Positions 31,524 through 43,200 of a stretch of DNA of 64,000 bases are shown here, in pieces (the first letter of the stretch is position 1; every line of letters begins with the position of its first letter). Origin of the DNA: Utricularia gibba (lineage: Eukaryota > Streptophyta > Magnoliopsida > Lamiales > Lentibulariaceae); contig CM007989.1 in assembly GCA_002189035.1 (NCBI GenBank), positions 1,240,001-1,304,000 of the forward strand, read 5' to 3'. Position numbers and translations under genes: made by a program. Below the pieces are notes generated by a model. That model was not told the DNA's origin. It did not search any database and worked only from the letters and a program-made list of their open reading frames with translations.

Positions 31524-32574
31524 TCAGATTTCCACGCAGCAACCAGATTGCACGACACCACTGTATTCGTCGAGGACGTCGAGCTTGGTGAATTTCCTTT
31601 TCTGCCCTTCCTTCTTATCCAACAGATAGAACCCATGTGGGACTCCCTGGTATGCGGCTCCGCTGAGGACTGTGGTGTCTCCGACTTGGACGCCGCACGC
31701 CACCGCCTGAATTGCCGCTTCCTCCTCGGCCCAGCAGACCAGGGAGCTCCCCTGATTGCTGTCTCGGACGCCGATGCACGCCCTCGGACACCGGCTCACG
31801 CGCCAACAATCCTCCACGCGCCGCCACTCACCGGACACGGGATCCAGCGCTTCGGCGCTGGACTTGAACGCCCCCTGGGTGTCTGTGCCGTATCCGCTCA
31901 CGACCCAGAACTCCTTCCCCACCACGACCCCCCCGCACTCGTCGCGCTCTTCGCTCATCTTCCCCAATTCTCGCCACTGTTGCTTCTCCACATCCAACGC
32001 CCACGCGGAATTCAACGCGTTTTTGCTCTCGTCGTGCCCCCGGCAACGATTAACTCCCCTCCCATCGCTCCCACGGCGAAGAACGACCTAATCGACGGCA
32101 AATCCGCCGATCGGCTCCATCGCCCCACCGTGAAATCAAACACGAAAACATCCCTCACCGGCTCCCAGCTCGCCGGATCCATTCCCCCATCACAATCAAC
32201 TTCCCCTCCGAACTCGTAACTTGACAGAACAACGGAAGCCCATCCGGGTACCGCGGCACCGGGTCAACCCGATCCCAGGTACGATTAACCGGATCAAAAA
32301 GCGAAATCCCGTACCTCTGCTGACGCGCCGCCTTCGTTGCCGTCTCCTCCGGCAAAGCCTGGACTAAACACGCCACTTTATGTGTAAACCCCGACTCCTT
32401 CCGGTGGTAATAAAACTCCTTGCTTCGGAAAAGACTCCGCCACCGGCGGCAGACCGTCGCCGCCGCAGAATGGGCAGAGAAGTGCACTCGCGTCAAGCAC
32501 TCCAGAGACAGATCATCAGGTAGTCCTGGAAGCAACTCGGAGCATTCGCGATCAGTTACCATTTCCATCTTCAA
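31524..32574 (-). CDS. F-box/Kelch-repeat protein (KFB/KMD-type), two frame breaks
   Basis: Substrate receptor of an SCF ubiquitin ligase. Related KFBs target phenylalanine ammonia-lyase or type-B response regulators; the target here is unknown. The gene has no intron. The F-box is near the N-terminus (LLPGLPDDLSLECLTRV...VCRRWRSL). Kelch blades follow, and the end is VVQSGCCVEI, like the family ending. The single frame is interrupted twice: at the CCCCC run 32184-32188, just after KLIVMG, and at CCCCC 32037-32041, just after LIVAGG. In both cases one extra G on the coding strand returns the kelch reading (GGMDPASWEPV and GGHDESKNAL). Corrected length is 1,053 nt, 350 aa, normal for the family. 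As written only the F-box half and the C-terminal blades are separate open frames. Confidence 0.88.
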
Positions 32575-34917
32575 CGCTCTGCGGTAAAAAAAAGATTAAA
32601 ACTTGAATTTGAAGACCTCAGCAGTAGGATGAGGACGGAGGCGTCACATGGAATCCCATATATAGGCATCGGAGAATCAATCAGAGCCGTACACCTGGCG
32701 ATCAAATCCCTGGATATTTTAAATTCCCGATAAATTAAAAGAAAATCGAAAACCAAAATAATTTCAGAAGCATCTGATTGGATGAGGGCAACAGCGTCGG
32801 CATCCCATTTGCTGCCGCTGTATTCAGCCGTGCCCGGGGGGGCAACACCCCCTCTTCAACCTTGCAATTTTATTCTATTATTTAATAATCATTAAAATAA
32901 TCCCGAAGAGGATGATTGCTTCTAGAAGGTTTTCATTCCTCTTTTTTTAGCACTTAGCTCCTCAATGCTTATCATGATATCTATCCTTGGGGAGTATTCA
33001 AACCAAAAAGAAAACCCTCTACCCCACAAGACAAGATGCTTATTATTAAAAAAATAATAAATTTTTGGGGATAAGAAACACTAACCAGAGAGGTTATTGG
33101 AATGTATTAGAAAATTGACCACTGTATATTTTAGTGAGTGAGAAAATTGAATATCTTAAATAAAAAAATTTGTTATTAGTGTGTGTGAGAAAGAAATTAA
33201 AAATGTACACATTTTTGTAAAATATCCTAAATTACTGTGAGTAGCAGACACGTAGGCGGACGCAGTGACCCCGTGTCGGGGATGGTCCCGGAAAAAGGGC
33301 AATCGATACATACCGGAAATAGATTTGAGGGAAAACAGGGTGTCGCTTACGGCGGCCGCAGAACCGCGGCGGTGCGCGTGGTAAAAGATCAGGAAAAAGG
33401 ATAAGGACGACGGCCCACTGGAGATGAGGTGAGTCACCATGTCCATTCCTTCTAGAAGGAAAAAACGTGCGGGCCCCACTCAATTTCTGAGACGCCTGTA
33501 CAACCGATGACGCCCGCTCCTCATCCGAACTCCGGGAGCCGACCGTTTTGTTTCGTTAAATTATTAAATTGATTCGTAAATTCTGTATACTAAAATAAAA
33601 AAATAAGAATAATTTAAAAAAATAGACTATTTTTTCATAATATAAAAAATGTTTCAAAATTGACTATACTTTCAAAAATTTAGGTCATAACTTAATTTAT
33701 TTAATTTTAATTTCGAGATATTTTTGCTAATTGTCCGAAAAATTATGTACACAAAAAATGTATATTTATGATATGATATTACGAAGGAAATTCATAATAA
33801 TAATAATGATGATAATAATAATAAAGATAATGTGAATTGCGTGGTGGTCCCCACAACATTACAATTGGATTAAAAAAAAAAGAAAAAGAGTGGCATGCCC
33901 CATGTGATTTCGGATGGGGCGTCGCGGTGTGGAGATTGGCGTGTCGGACTCTCCCGACATTTAATTGCACTGATTGTTTGTTCTTGTGGCGGGACCCATG
34001 GTTTTAGGTCCACGGTATACCATCCACGACGCTGGATGGATAAAACCCAATGCTAATATACATTCTCAAGAACGGGAATTAACTCTAATATATAACATTT
34101 TTGGTCGGCATTAGTCAAACCCCCGAAGTGATGGCGCCGGGGACGGTGCTACTATTAATTGCTCTAAAAACACAATTGTAACAAGTTATGTATTAAATAT
34201 ATATTTTTTAATTTTAGTCACATGATATATATTTATTTAAATACAACTAATTCAAATATATTATTAATTTAATTATCCTACCTTTAAGATGGACTTAATC
34301 ATACTTTGTGGAATTCACGGCGGGTTAAGCAGACGAAATTAGGGTCTGGGGGTTCATTTGGGCCGAAAATGAAGATGGGGGCACTTGATGGGCCTGAATC
34401 AAACCCACATAAGGCCCATCATCATACATTTTTTAACAAAAAATTTTACAATTTCAAAAATAATATTTTATTATTAATTTGTAATTGAGCGAGGCCCCCG
34501 CGACATCGAGCTATGATGATGCATGTTTTTTCAGACCGGGTCGGATCGGGTCGGGGCTGTTTTTCCAAGGTGCACGAGGGATGAAGGCAGGCAGGAATTT
34601 AGGTGCAAGAGCAAGGGCATGACTTGGGTGGTGCAAAAGAGGGCAGCTAGTTTCCTCCTAATTCTCTGCTGCTTCTTCTTCCTGGGAAGTATAAGTAGGA
34701 TGAGATAGATGCATGTAATGCCACGCCTGAGTCAAACCAAACTCATATCTTCTTTTTTGATGCTTCTCCACTGAAATCTCATGATCACCAGAGCTTCCTG
34801 TGTGCAGCTAACTTTGCAAGCTAAACGTATATCATCTACTACTACCTTCCACAAGGGTGCACCACATTGGAAGAAAGCTTGCCTTTGGATGTTCTTCTGC
34901 TGTTCCCTTGTGCAACA
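32575..34917. other. Divergent spacer F-box/Kelch and fatty acyl reductase
   Basis: 2.3 kb, AT-rich with a GC-rich island at about 33235-33540 that includes a NotI site (GCGGCCGC) and the HSE palindrome. An AAT-type microsatellite lies at 33793-33830. No convincing coding exon. The right end holds the reductase promoter and leader. Confidence 0.5.
33446..33461. promoter_or_regulatory. 16-bp perfect palindrome with heat-shock-element core
   Basis: TTCCTTCTAGAAGGAA is perfectly self-complementary and contains the HSE unit TTCnnGAA. A second CTTCTAGAAG copy lies at 32919-32928. Both are upstream of the F-box/Kelch gene. Regulatory function is inference. Confidence 0.4.
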
Positions 34918-37246
34918 ATGATGCCCTCTTTCTCTCTGAAGCCCCTCAACGTCTCCACATCGGGTTTTCTTTGTGGGATGCAGTGCGGGCGGAGGAGGGC
35001 TTCACAGTTTTTACTGAAGCAAGATGATCATGCTCTGGAGATGTCCTCTGTTTTCACCAGCAGTCTGACTGTTGCGGAGCCTGGGCGACTTGTGGTGCGG
35101 GCTGGGAGTTCTGTTCTCAGTGCAAATGAAAGGGATCTACTGCCATTAGGAGGCGAGAATGCTTTGGTTCTGGAGCAGCAGGAAGAGGGCATTGGCATTG
35201 TCAAATTTCTTACACAGAAAGTGCTTCTCATAACTGGTGCCACTGGATTCTTGGGAAAAGGTTGTCATCCTCTGTGCTTTATCCGCGGTTTCAGCTTTGG
35301 TTCATGACGTTTCTTGTTGTGCCTTTCAGTTCTGATCGAGAAGATACTGCGAACAGCTCCTGATGTCCATAAGATCTTTGTGCTGATCAAGGCTTCTGAC
35401 AAAGAAGCTGCTGCAGAGAGACTCAACAATGAAGTAACTGGTTTTTCTCTGCAATGCCTATCTTCAAGGAACTAAATACCTTCATTTCTGTGCAGATAAT
35501 CCGCAGTGAGCTTTTCAAGAGGCTGGAGCAAATCCACGGCAAAACCTTCCAAGCTTTCATGTCCAGCAAGCTCATCCCTGTTGCCGGGGACCTATGCGAA
35601 CCCGATCTCGGTTTAAATGAAGATGATGCACTTCTCATAGCCAAAGATGCCAATATCATCATGAACTCAGCAGCAACCACCAGCTTTGATGAAAGGTTAG
35701 ACTCAGAATGGTCATCTTGATATTTGAGAATGCCAATGATTCTCACCTTGACACACTTCAGGTACGACACAGCCATCAATATAAACACTCGAGGACCAAT
35801 GCGGATTTTGGATTTCGCCAAAAGATGCAGCAAACTTCTGCTCTTTGTCCAAGTTTCTACAGGCAATAACTCGCAAAAACATGCATAATGTAGACTTCTA
35901 ACAAGGACAGCCATCACACAAAATAACACCATGTTGCTTTCTGCAGCTTATGTGAACGGCCCCAGGCAAGGGAGGATAATGGAACAGCCCTTCAGCAGAG
36001 AAGAGTGGAGAGAAGGCATGCGGTTCGGGTGCCAGAAACAACAACTGATCATTGAAGATGAAGTAAACTTGGTTCTTCAATCAAAAAAAGCTCTTAAAAA
36101 CGAATCAGATCCCCAAATGATGAGAGAGCTTGGGAAACAAAGGTAATGACCATCATCAGCTTTGATTAACCTCCAACCATATTCATGAGGGGTTTTCACA
36201 GGTCTAACAAGTTCGGCTGGCATGATACATACACTTTCACCAAGGCCATGGGGGAAATGATGATAGAAAGTTTAAGAGGCAATGTACCTGTAGTGATTAT
36301 CAGGCCAAGTGTCATTGAGAGCACGTACTGGGAGCCTTTCCCAGGATGGATGGAAGGAAACAGGTGACTCTAGACATGTTGCTTTTTGAGTCTGTATGTG
36401 CAATCTCACACTTATGTAGCATTCACTGTTGGCACCAGGATGATGGATCCGATCATTATGAACTATGGGAAGAGGCATTTGACAGGATTTCTTGTAGACC
36501 CTGATGGAGTAATTGACGTAGTAAGCAGCAACACTCACCTTTGAACATTAAGATCCATACTCAAGAAAATTTTGAAATGCACGAATGAGAGGATTCATTT
36601 ACAGGTTCCAGCTGATATGGTAGTGAATGCAATCTTAGCAGCTACGGCGAAACATGGCAAAGAAGGAAAACCGGAAATGAACATTTACCAGGTTGCTTCG
36701 TCTGTCGTAAATCCATTAGCTTTTGGAGACCTGGCAGCATTGCTCTACGAGCACTTCAAACAATCACCACTCCTCGACTCAACTGGCAATCCAATTCATG
36801 TCACACCATTCAAGCTATTCAGTTCGATGGAAGATTTTGGCACTCACCTTTGGCAGCACACACTAGATCGCTTTCATTTTGGTGCTTCAGGCAAGCTCGA
36901 CAGAAAACTGTCTGAAAAGCTCCAAAAAATCTGCAGAAAGTCAGTGGAACAAGCAAAATATCTAGCAAGTATTTACCAACCATACACTTTCCACAGTGGA
37001 AGGTACTCGAAAGATCACTAGCGCTTGGGCTTGAATTTTTTTTGCACACAGGATATTAATATGTGAGAAAACTGCAGGTTTGATAACAGCAATGCTAGAA
37101 GGTTGATGGAATACATGTGCAACAAAGAACGACAGCAGTTTGGATTTGATGTTTCGAGCATCAACTGGAAAGATTATATTTGCAAGGTTCACATTCCAGG
37201 GCTAAGAAGGCATGTGATGAAAGGAAGAGACCAGGAGTATCTCTGA
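34918..37246 (+). CDS. FAR2: Fatty acyl-CoA/ACP reductase, MS2/FAR2 type, plastid
   Basis: Reduces fatty acyl-ACP/CoA to a primary fatty alcohol with NADPH. The MS2 clade works in tapetal plastids for pollen exine (sporopollenin). Nine exons: 34918-35260, 35330-35433, 35496-35695, 35762-35862, 35947-36142, 36202-36363, 36439-36520, 36605-37002 and 37078-37246, giving 584 aa. A ~95-residue N-terminal extension fits a transit peptide, which favours MS2/FAR2 over cytosolic/ER FARs. The Rossmann motif is [10 protein letters not shown], followed by FVQVSTAYVNG and the active site YTFTKAMGE (Tyr-x3-Lys). The C-terminal FAR_C domain ends [15 protein letters not shown]. Intron 4 uses a GC donor (ACAG|GCAATA). 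The start is the first real ATG; the open frame upstream of it begins only with a TTG codon. Confidence 0.95.
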
Positions 37247-37513
37247 AATTTGTAGTTACATCAACTTTCTTGTAATTTGGCAAGACAGCAAGAAACAATG
37301 TTTGCCTAATAAATGGCTGATATCAATGGAATTAGCTCATTATATTGTGATCCTCTGTCATAAAAATGCATCAGATTATGCTTTCCAAAAGAGACACAGT
37401 GGCAATAAACTCAATCATCAACAAAGCTCGAAGATTTATTCTGAAAGAATAAGAGATGATCATTACCATATAACAAGTACTGATACTGCAACTTTGCTTT
37501 CAATAAAACGCCA

Positions 37514-39466
37514 TCACAAGCCAATTTGTGCAAATAAAGAAGGAACAAGGTCAACAACAGACCAAGCAAGACCAGCATACTGAAGGAGCCTTATTCCGGT
37601 ATCAACATTGAGAGATGTTTGCTTGGAGAAAAACAAAACTTTCCTAACATGACCTTGCTGCTTTGTCTCATCAGATTTCTTCTCAACTGCCATGCTATTT
37701 AACCACGGTAGATAGCTTGTTGATGTTACAGGGATTCCCAGAGTAATTGCAAGAACAGGAAGAACCCATTTAGCAAGAGCTTTGCTACAGAACTTCACTA
37801 TGAGAATTGTAGGTATTCCAACCATTAATCTACCAGCCAACATCAAAGCTGTAAGCCGAGGAGAGAAAATGCGTGGAACGTTTTCATGATGGAACAGGTG
37901 ATATGTTTGGTGGACTCCAGTTACCTGCGAGATTAAGTCAAGATGCTAAAGCATGCATAAATGCTCATCCCTGCAATAAAAATCTGATAGGAGTGCATTT
38001 TTTTTTTCAATGGAAACTGATAGGAGTACACTTACAATTCCCAAAGCGACACCAATGAATGCTGTGTGATACTCAAAACTCGGTGTTGGGGTTTCAGGCG
38101 TAGGGTACGCAAAGAGCAATAAGAAGCTCAACACCGTCCAGAATGATATAACTGAACAAAAGATCACCCATTATATTGATTTGAGCCAAGGGCGTCAAGA
38201 AAATTGACAAACAAAAACACAAAGTGGCAAGTAGAGAATAAAATAATGTTACCATTTTCACCGGAAACTACAAAGCCATCTATGAATTCAGAGACATTGA
38301 TCCATAATGCCAGGATTCCCAACCCAAAAAGCAGGCCACTGCCAACGTCTATCAAGCTGTGCATCCCAAGGTACATTCTGGCTAAACGTGAGGCAATTAC
38401 CAGCTTGGGAATCATGAAGAAATGGCCATTAAACTGTTCTATAACATTAAAAAGTATACTAGAATTTACCAAATCCAATTAGGCAGATTACCAAGCATGC
38501 CAAGGCTAAACATCCAATTTCTGCCAAAGCATTATTAGCTCCAGTATAGCCTAGGAAGTAGTGCAGTAGGTATCTGGATTATAAAATACTTATAAGTTGA
38601 AAAGACTTCGATAGATAAGAAGATAAGGAAGATACATGCAGGCGAGCAAATAAAAACATAAGGCAAGAATAAGAACAAAATTCCAAGTCATCCATTCTAG
38701 CTAAACAAGAGGTTAATGCTAGAAACGAATATCGGATATAACATTTTCCTACCCTGACAAGCACACGGTGTTCAAAGTGTGCGACGAAGGTAAACCATAT
38801 TCCATTGCATTCTCCACCTCATCTTTGGTTGCAGTTACTCTTCTAACAGGTGGAGAAATTGGCCTAGGTGCTGAGATTACATCCTGTGAAGCATAATCGT
38901 TAATAGAATGAATGAAGAGTTAGAGAAGATGAATTGTGTAGTTTTAAGAAAAATCACAGATGAAGAAAGCACCTTTACAGTGTTCCCCATATAATCGCAG
39001 AAGGCCATCAAAAGGGTCATTTGCCTAGCCAATTTGCAATGCCCCGTCTGAATTTCTACACATCTTAGTACATTAATGGGGAAAGCAAATTCAGCAACGA
39101 ATACGAGTTCATTAACGTACCCAGAAAAGCAAGGGAAGGAAAGCAGTGTAGAAAGGCACGGAAACCACACATGACAGACTAGAAAACAGGGCATCTAGGA
39201 ATCGATTCTGGAATTTCTGCAAAAAGCCATAAATACAGAAGAAAAAACTTTCAGCAAATGAACCAAGAACCCATCTTTCAACATTACCAACACTCAATAA
39301 AAAAGACCTGGATTCTTAGGATAGTAGGCGTGCCAGAAACTACATAACGAGTGACCCATGGCTGTGTACGCGATCTGAGTTTCTGGGTAACATTCAATAT
39401 CGACGAAATCACGATCCACAACGATATCCCACAAAGAATTATCACTTGGTAAGTTGCGCTCCCCAT
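37514..39466 (-). CDS. LPPD: Lipid phosphate phosphatase delta / long-chain-base-1-phosphate phosphatase
   Basis: ER-membrane PAP2 phosphatase that dephosphorylates sphingoid long-chain-base phosphates; in Arabidopsis LPP-delta affects ABA and stomatal responses. Eight exons: 39308-39466, 39121-39216, 38973-39047, 38753-38883, 38492-38573, 38253-38403, 38036-38151 and 37514-37924, in frame, 406 aa. Phosphatase signature motifs are in order: the Lys/Arg-rich first motif spread over KDVISAPRPISPP, the second EYGLPSSHTLN, and the third SRLARMYLGMHSLIDV. Multiple hydrophobic segments flank them. It is convergent with the fatty acyl reductase gene, with stops 268 bases apart. Identification as LPP-delta rather than the LPP-alpha group rests on the SPP-like motif spacing. 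Confidence 0.93.
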
Positions 39467-40279
39467 TACTCACGTTTCAGTCACTTTCTCGACTCCCAGA
39501 AAATTTCAGCTGCGACATAAAATCCGAAAAAGAAAAACTTCCAAGAACCCAAAAACTACGACCTACAGAGAAGCAATGTGGTGGTGGGATCACCGGAACT
39601 CCCGAAACAAACAATTAAAATGAAATCATCAATCCAGAATCATTGATTCTGCGTCGCTGTCGTTGACCCATCCTGCCATTGCCATAGATGGGGACCAAAA
39701 GGATTCTTCGGGAAAATAAGCATGTCATCAAATAAATAAAATGGCAGCAACGCAACTTTGTCCAGACAGAGCGGAAGCCGTATGTGTTATTCTTTCTCTG
39801 TGATTTTCTTTTTTTCACCATCACGTTTTATTGAAAAATCCCAAAAAGTTAAATAAAGATTGAATAAAATATTTACGCCATTTTTATTTCATTAAATTCA
39901 TTCCAAAACGGTGTGGAAATGTCCTCAATCCTCCTCTGACTTTCCTGTATTATTAAAAAATGTCAAATGATTGCTATGTAATAATAATTAATGTAATGCA
40001 TGTCTTTTAATTAGAAATTATTTTATACCATTTGTTTATTCTTCTTGGCGGAGCTCGAGAAGTCAAAGCATGCAACGGAAAAGGATAAAAAAGCAAAAAG
40101 AAAAACAGAAGGATGATGACTGGGGTAATTTCCTGTAGAAAGGATTATGACGCAGCAAAGTAGAAGATACTCGTTGTATTATCACTCAGCGCACTCAAAT
40201 CATATGAAATCCCAACAATTCAAAGCATTTTGTATCTCTGTGGGAAACTAAAAGAATAAAAAAAAAAAAAAGAGTTGTC
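39467..40279. other. Spacer between LPP-delta and the NST1-like gene
   Basis: LPP-delta promoter/leader on the left, NST1-like 3' UTR on the right. No exon seen. Confidence 0.5.
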
Positions 40280-43200
40280 TCAGAAGATGGAAAACCTGAT
40301 GCCGTTGTTGCCATCAAACACCTTCTGTTGCTTTTGGGCGTCTTCTTCACTGCAGGAATGAAAATCAGCGACGGGTTCTGCTGAAGAGTTTCCTCCCTGT
40401 CCCTCCGCCGTTTGGCTTGCAGGATCAGCGTTAGTTCCGGAGGAGGAGAGGGGGACCGGACCTCCGAAATGGAAAAGGGAAAAGCCATTGCTCTCTACCT
40501 CTGTTCTTTGTTTACCATTTTGGGCGGCATCCGCAACCGGCCGTGGCACTGCAGGATGGCTGTTGTTTGGAGTTGCCTTGTGAGCAAATGGAGTGGCCTC
40601 ACTAACCTGAGATGGCACCGGCTGGAAAACTGGCACACGAGGATGATTGAATACTGCAGGAGTCAGGGGTTGCAAGGGCCTGTAGACCATGAACTGTGGG
40701 TTTCCATTCAAACCATATCCATAAGTGTTGGGAGGAAACATGTAGGGGTTGGAGATGGGAAAAGCTTGGAGCCCATTGCTTGGATAAGATGACCAGGAAC
40801 CTGGAGCTTGGTGGTAATAATCCATTTGCAGAGGATGAAAGACAGGGAGGTCGACTCTATGCTTCTGGACGTGAGGAGCACTGTTGGAGTCTGATTCATA
40901 ACTCTGGTATCCTCTCTACCCTTCAGGAACTGCGTAGTTGATTTATCAAGGGGATCGCATATTAGATTAGAGGGCACTTGTCTCTCTAGGTCCTGAACCA
41001 TTGATGTAGCCTGTTCCTCAAGCCTAATACCAGATACATTGCTTCCATTTTCATTACCACATTCTGAAGCTCTTGTCTCCAAATTTTGACCAGAATCTTC
41101 TGAATCTGATGTTGATTCAGGTTCCATGTTTTGGGGACTTGATAAAGTGCTGCTGTCACCCTCACTAAGGCAGGAGGAGCAGTTATCTGAGTTAGAAGAG
41201 CCCCCAATTGACATATCTGATGACGCTCCATGCACAGTTCCTGTCATAGAACAAGACACAACGCCAACATTTGTGCAGTTGTCTGATCTGGGTCCAGTTA
41301 ACTGTTTCATCTCATCATCTGGATGACTGGTTCGAACTGTGATATCACCGATATCATCAGAGCTGGTAGAACTAGATTCTGAAGCTTCAACATTGGGAGC
41401 AGATCTCAAGGTAACATCTGAATCGGAATGGCTACCAGTATATTTCTTCCTTGATTCCAGTGGTTCCCAAACTTTCTTACCATTGAATGCGTTGCCAGCC
41501 AATACCTTGTTTTTTACTGGTGCAGTATTCTCATGTCTGAACTCCAATGAATGCTTGTTGCCTCGATAATATGGTTTTGACATATCAGACTGGGTATCAT
41601 ATCTGTTGGGACACTTGGGATCATGACCTAGTCTTGCAGTATGATCAGCCCTTGGCCTAAACTCGCGCAGGTTTTTACAGCAGCAAGATTGAGAATCATA
41701 TCTGGTACCAGATCTATTGGTATGCTGGAATTTTTCATTTTTCCCACTGATTCTGGTATAAGGCTTTGGAGCAATACCTCGAGCTTGCTTATTCAACCCA
41801 TTGCTGCTCCTTGCAGGTTCGGCATCATCAATGTGGTAACTGGATTCAAATTTAGTGAAGAAGACCTTAGTCTCTGAGGATCCATCTTTCCTTCTGTATG
41901 TGGATTTTACATACAAATCCTGCGAGGAGCTTCTACTGATGTTTTGCTTTGCACGGAGAGATTCTGGCCAACCTCTCAAGTTCCCATTTTCTTGTTCGAC
42001 ATTATCTTCGGGGGTGTTTTCAGCATTTGCAACATTGTAATCTGCAGCTTCATTGTTCAAGGACGGACTTGAAGGAGTAACTTCACCTGTTTCATGAGAC
42101 AAATCTCCCGTGGCAGCATCAGCAGTATCATCCAGGCATTCTTTTGACTCATCCTTTAAATCGTCAGGTTCCACAGAATTTAAATCAAAAACCGCAGCTT
42201 TCTTTTCCCGGTTGTCCCTCCCTCTTAATCTTTCCTTTCTTCTTAGCTTTTTCTCCCTCTCTTTTGTTCTCCTTTGCTCCTTGCGTTCTTCTTTTTCTCG
42301 TTTTTCTTTTTCTTCTTCCTCAAGTAGCTTCATCTATAGCGCATAAATCAGGTATAAAAATAAATGAATGACCAAACTCACTGAGCTTCAACTTCTGTGT
42401 CACATGTTATACCTGCTTCTCAAAAGTGATGATTTCCTTGCAGGCAATATGTGCACGTTCTTCTAATAACTTCAGAACAAGGCATATTAGAATACTGTGT
42501 GCATTTTGCCGTGCAGTTCCTTCTCTAAAAGCTTTCTCAACCTGTACAACAGATCAGATTCAAATACAAAATTATAACAAGTCAAAATAGTGACTTGGCC
42601 GTCCTTGTTTTCTTTAGAAGTACAAGAATGCGCTAATGGAGCCAAAAGGTAAACATTTTAAGACAAAACTAATATATCGAGCAATACTTGAAAGGGGAGG
42701 GCACAACACATCCATCAAGGTCTTAGATCCAGTTAGATAATGAGATCAAGCTTAATAGACTAACTTCAGAAATACACAAAGGTGCTGTCCGAAAACAATA
42801 TATACATACATATTGTGAGCTGCAGGTAAATGTAAATACCTGTTCTTTGAAAATTATTGTTGCAGCGTCAAGGAGAAACTCCCGGGCTAGTTCAGGACTT
42901 TTTGCATGCTTCTGAGGGCGGAAGCATTCACTATCTAGCTCATTGCCCTCCTTATCCATGAAATCATCATCCTAAGATTTGATGGTACAATAGTTGTTGA
43001 GACATAGAGAAAGAAGACTGTCTCTCTGTTTGTATTTGAAAAGTGTAGTGAAAGATGGAAAATGTGAAAGAGAGACAGAGAGAGAGAGAGAGAGAAATGC
43101 AACTACCTCTTCTTCCTCAGCATCCTCTGCATGTTCAAAGAGCCTAGTAATGCTTTCCCCTCTTGTAATGGATACAATTCCACCGCCAACTGTAAGTCTG

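Noticed and set aside
31548-32219. 223-codon open frame on the plus strand
   Set aside because: It is antisense to the F-box/Kelch gene and low in coding character; the GC-rich Kelch sequence leaves the opposite strand open by chance.
33156-33483. Overlapping minus-strand frames in the GC-rich island
   Set aside because: No conserved motif, no splice partners, and the frames change composition where the island ends.
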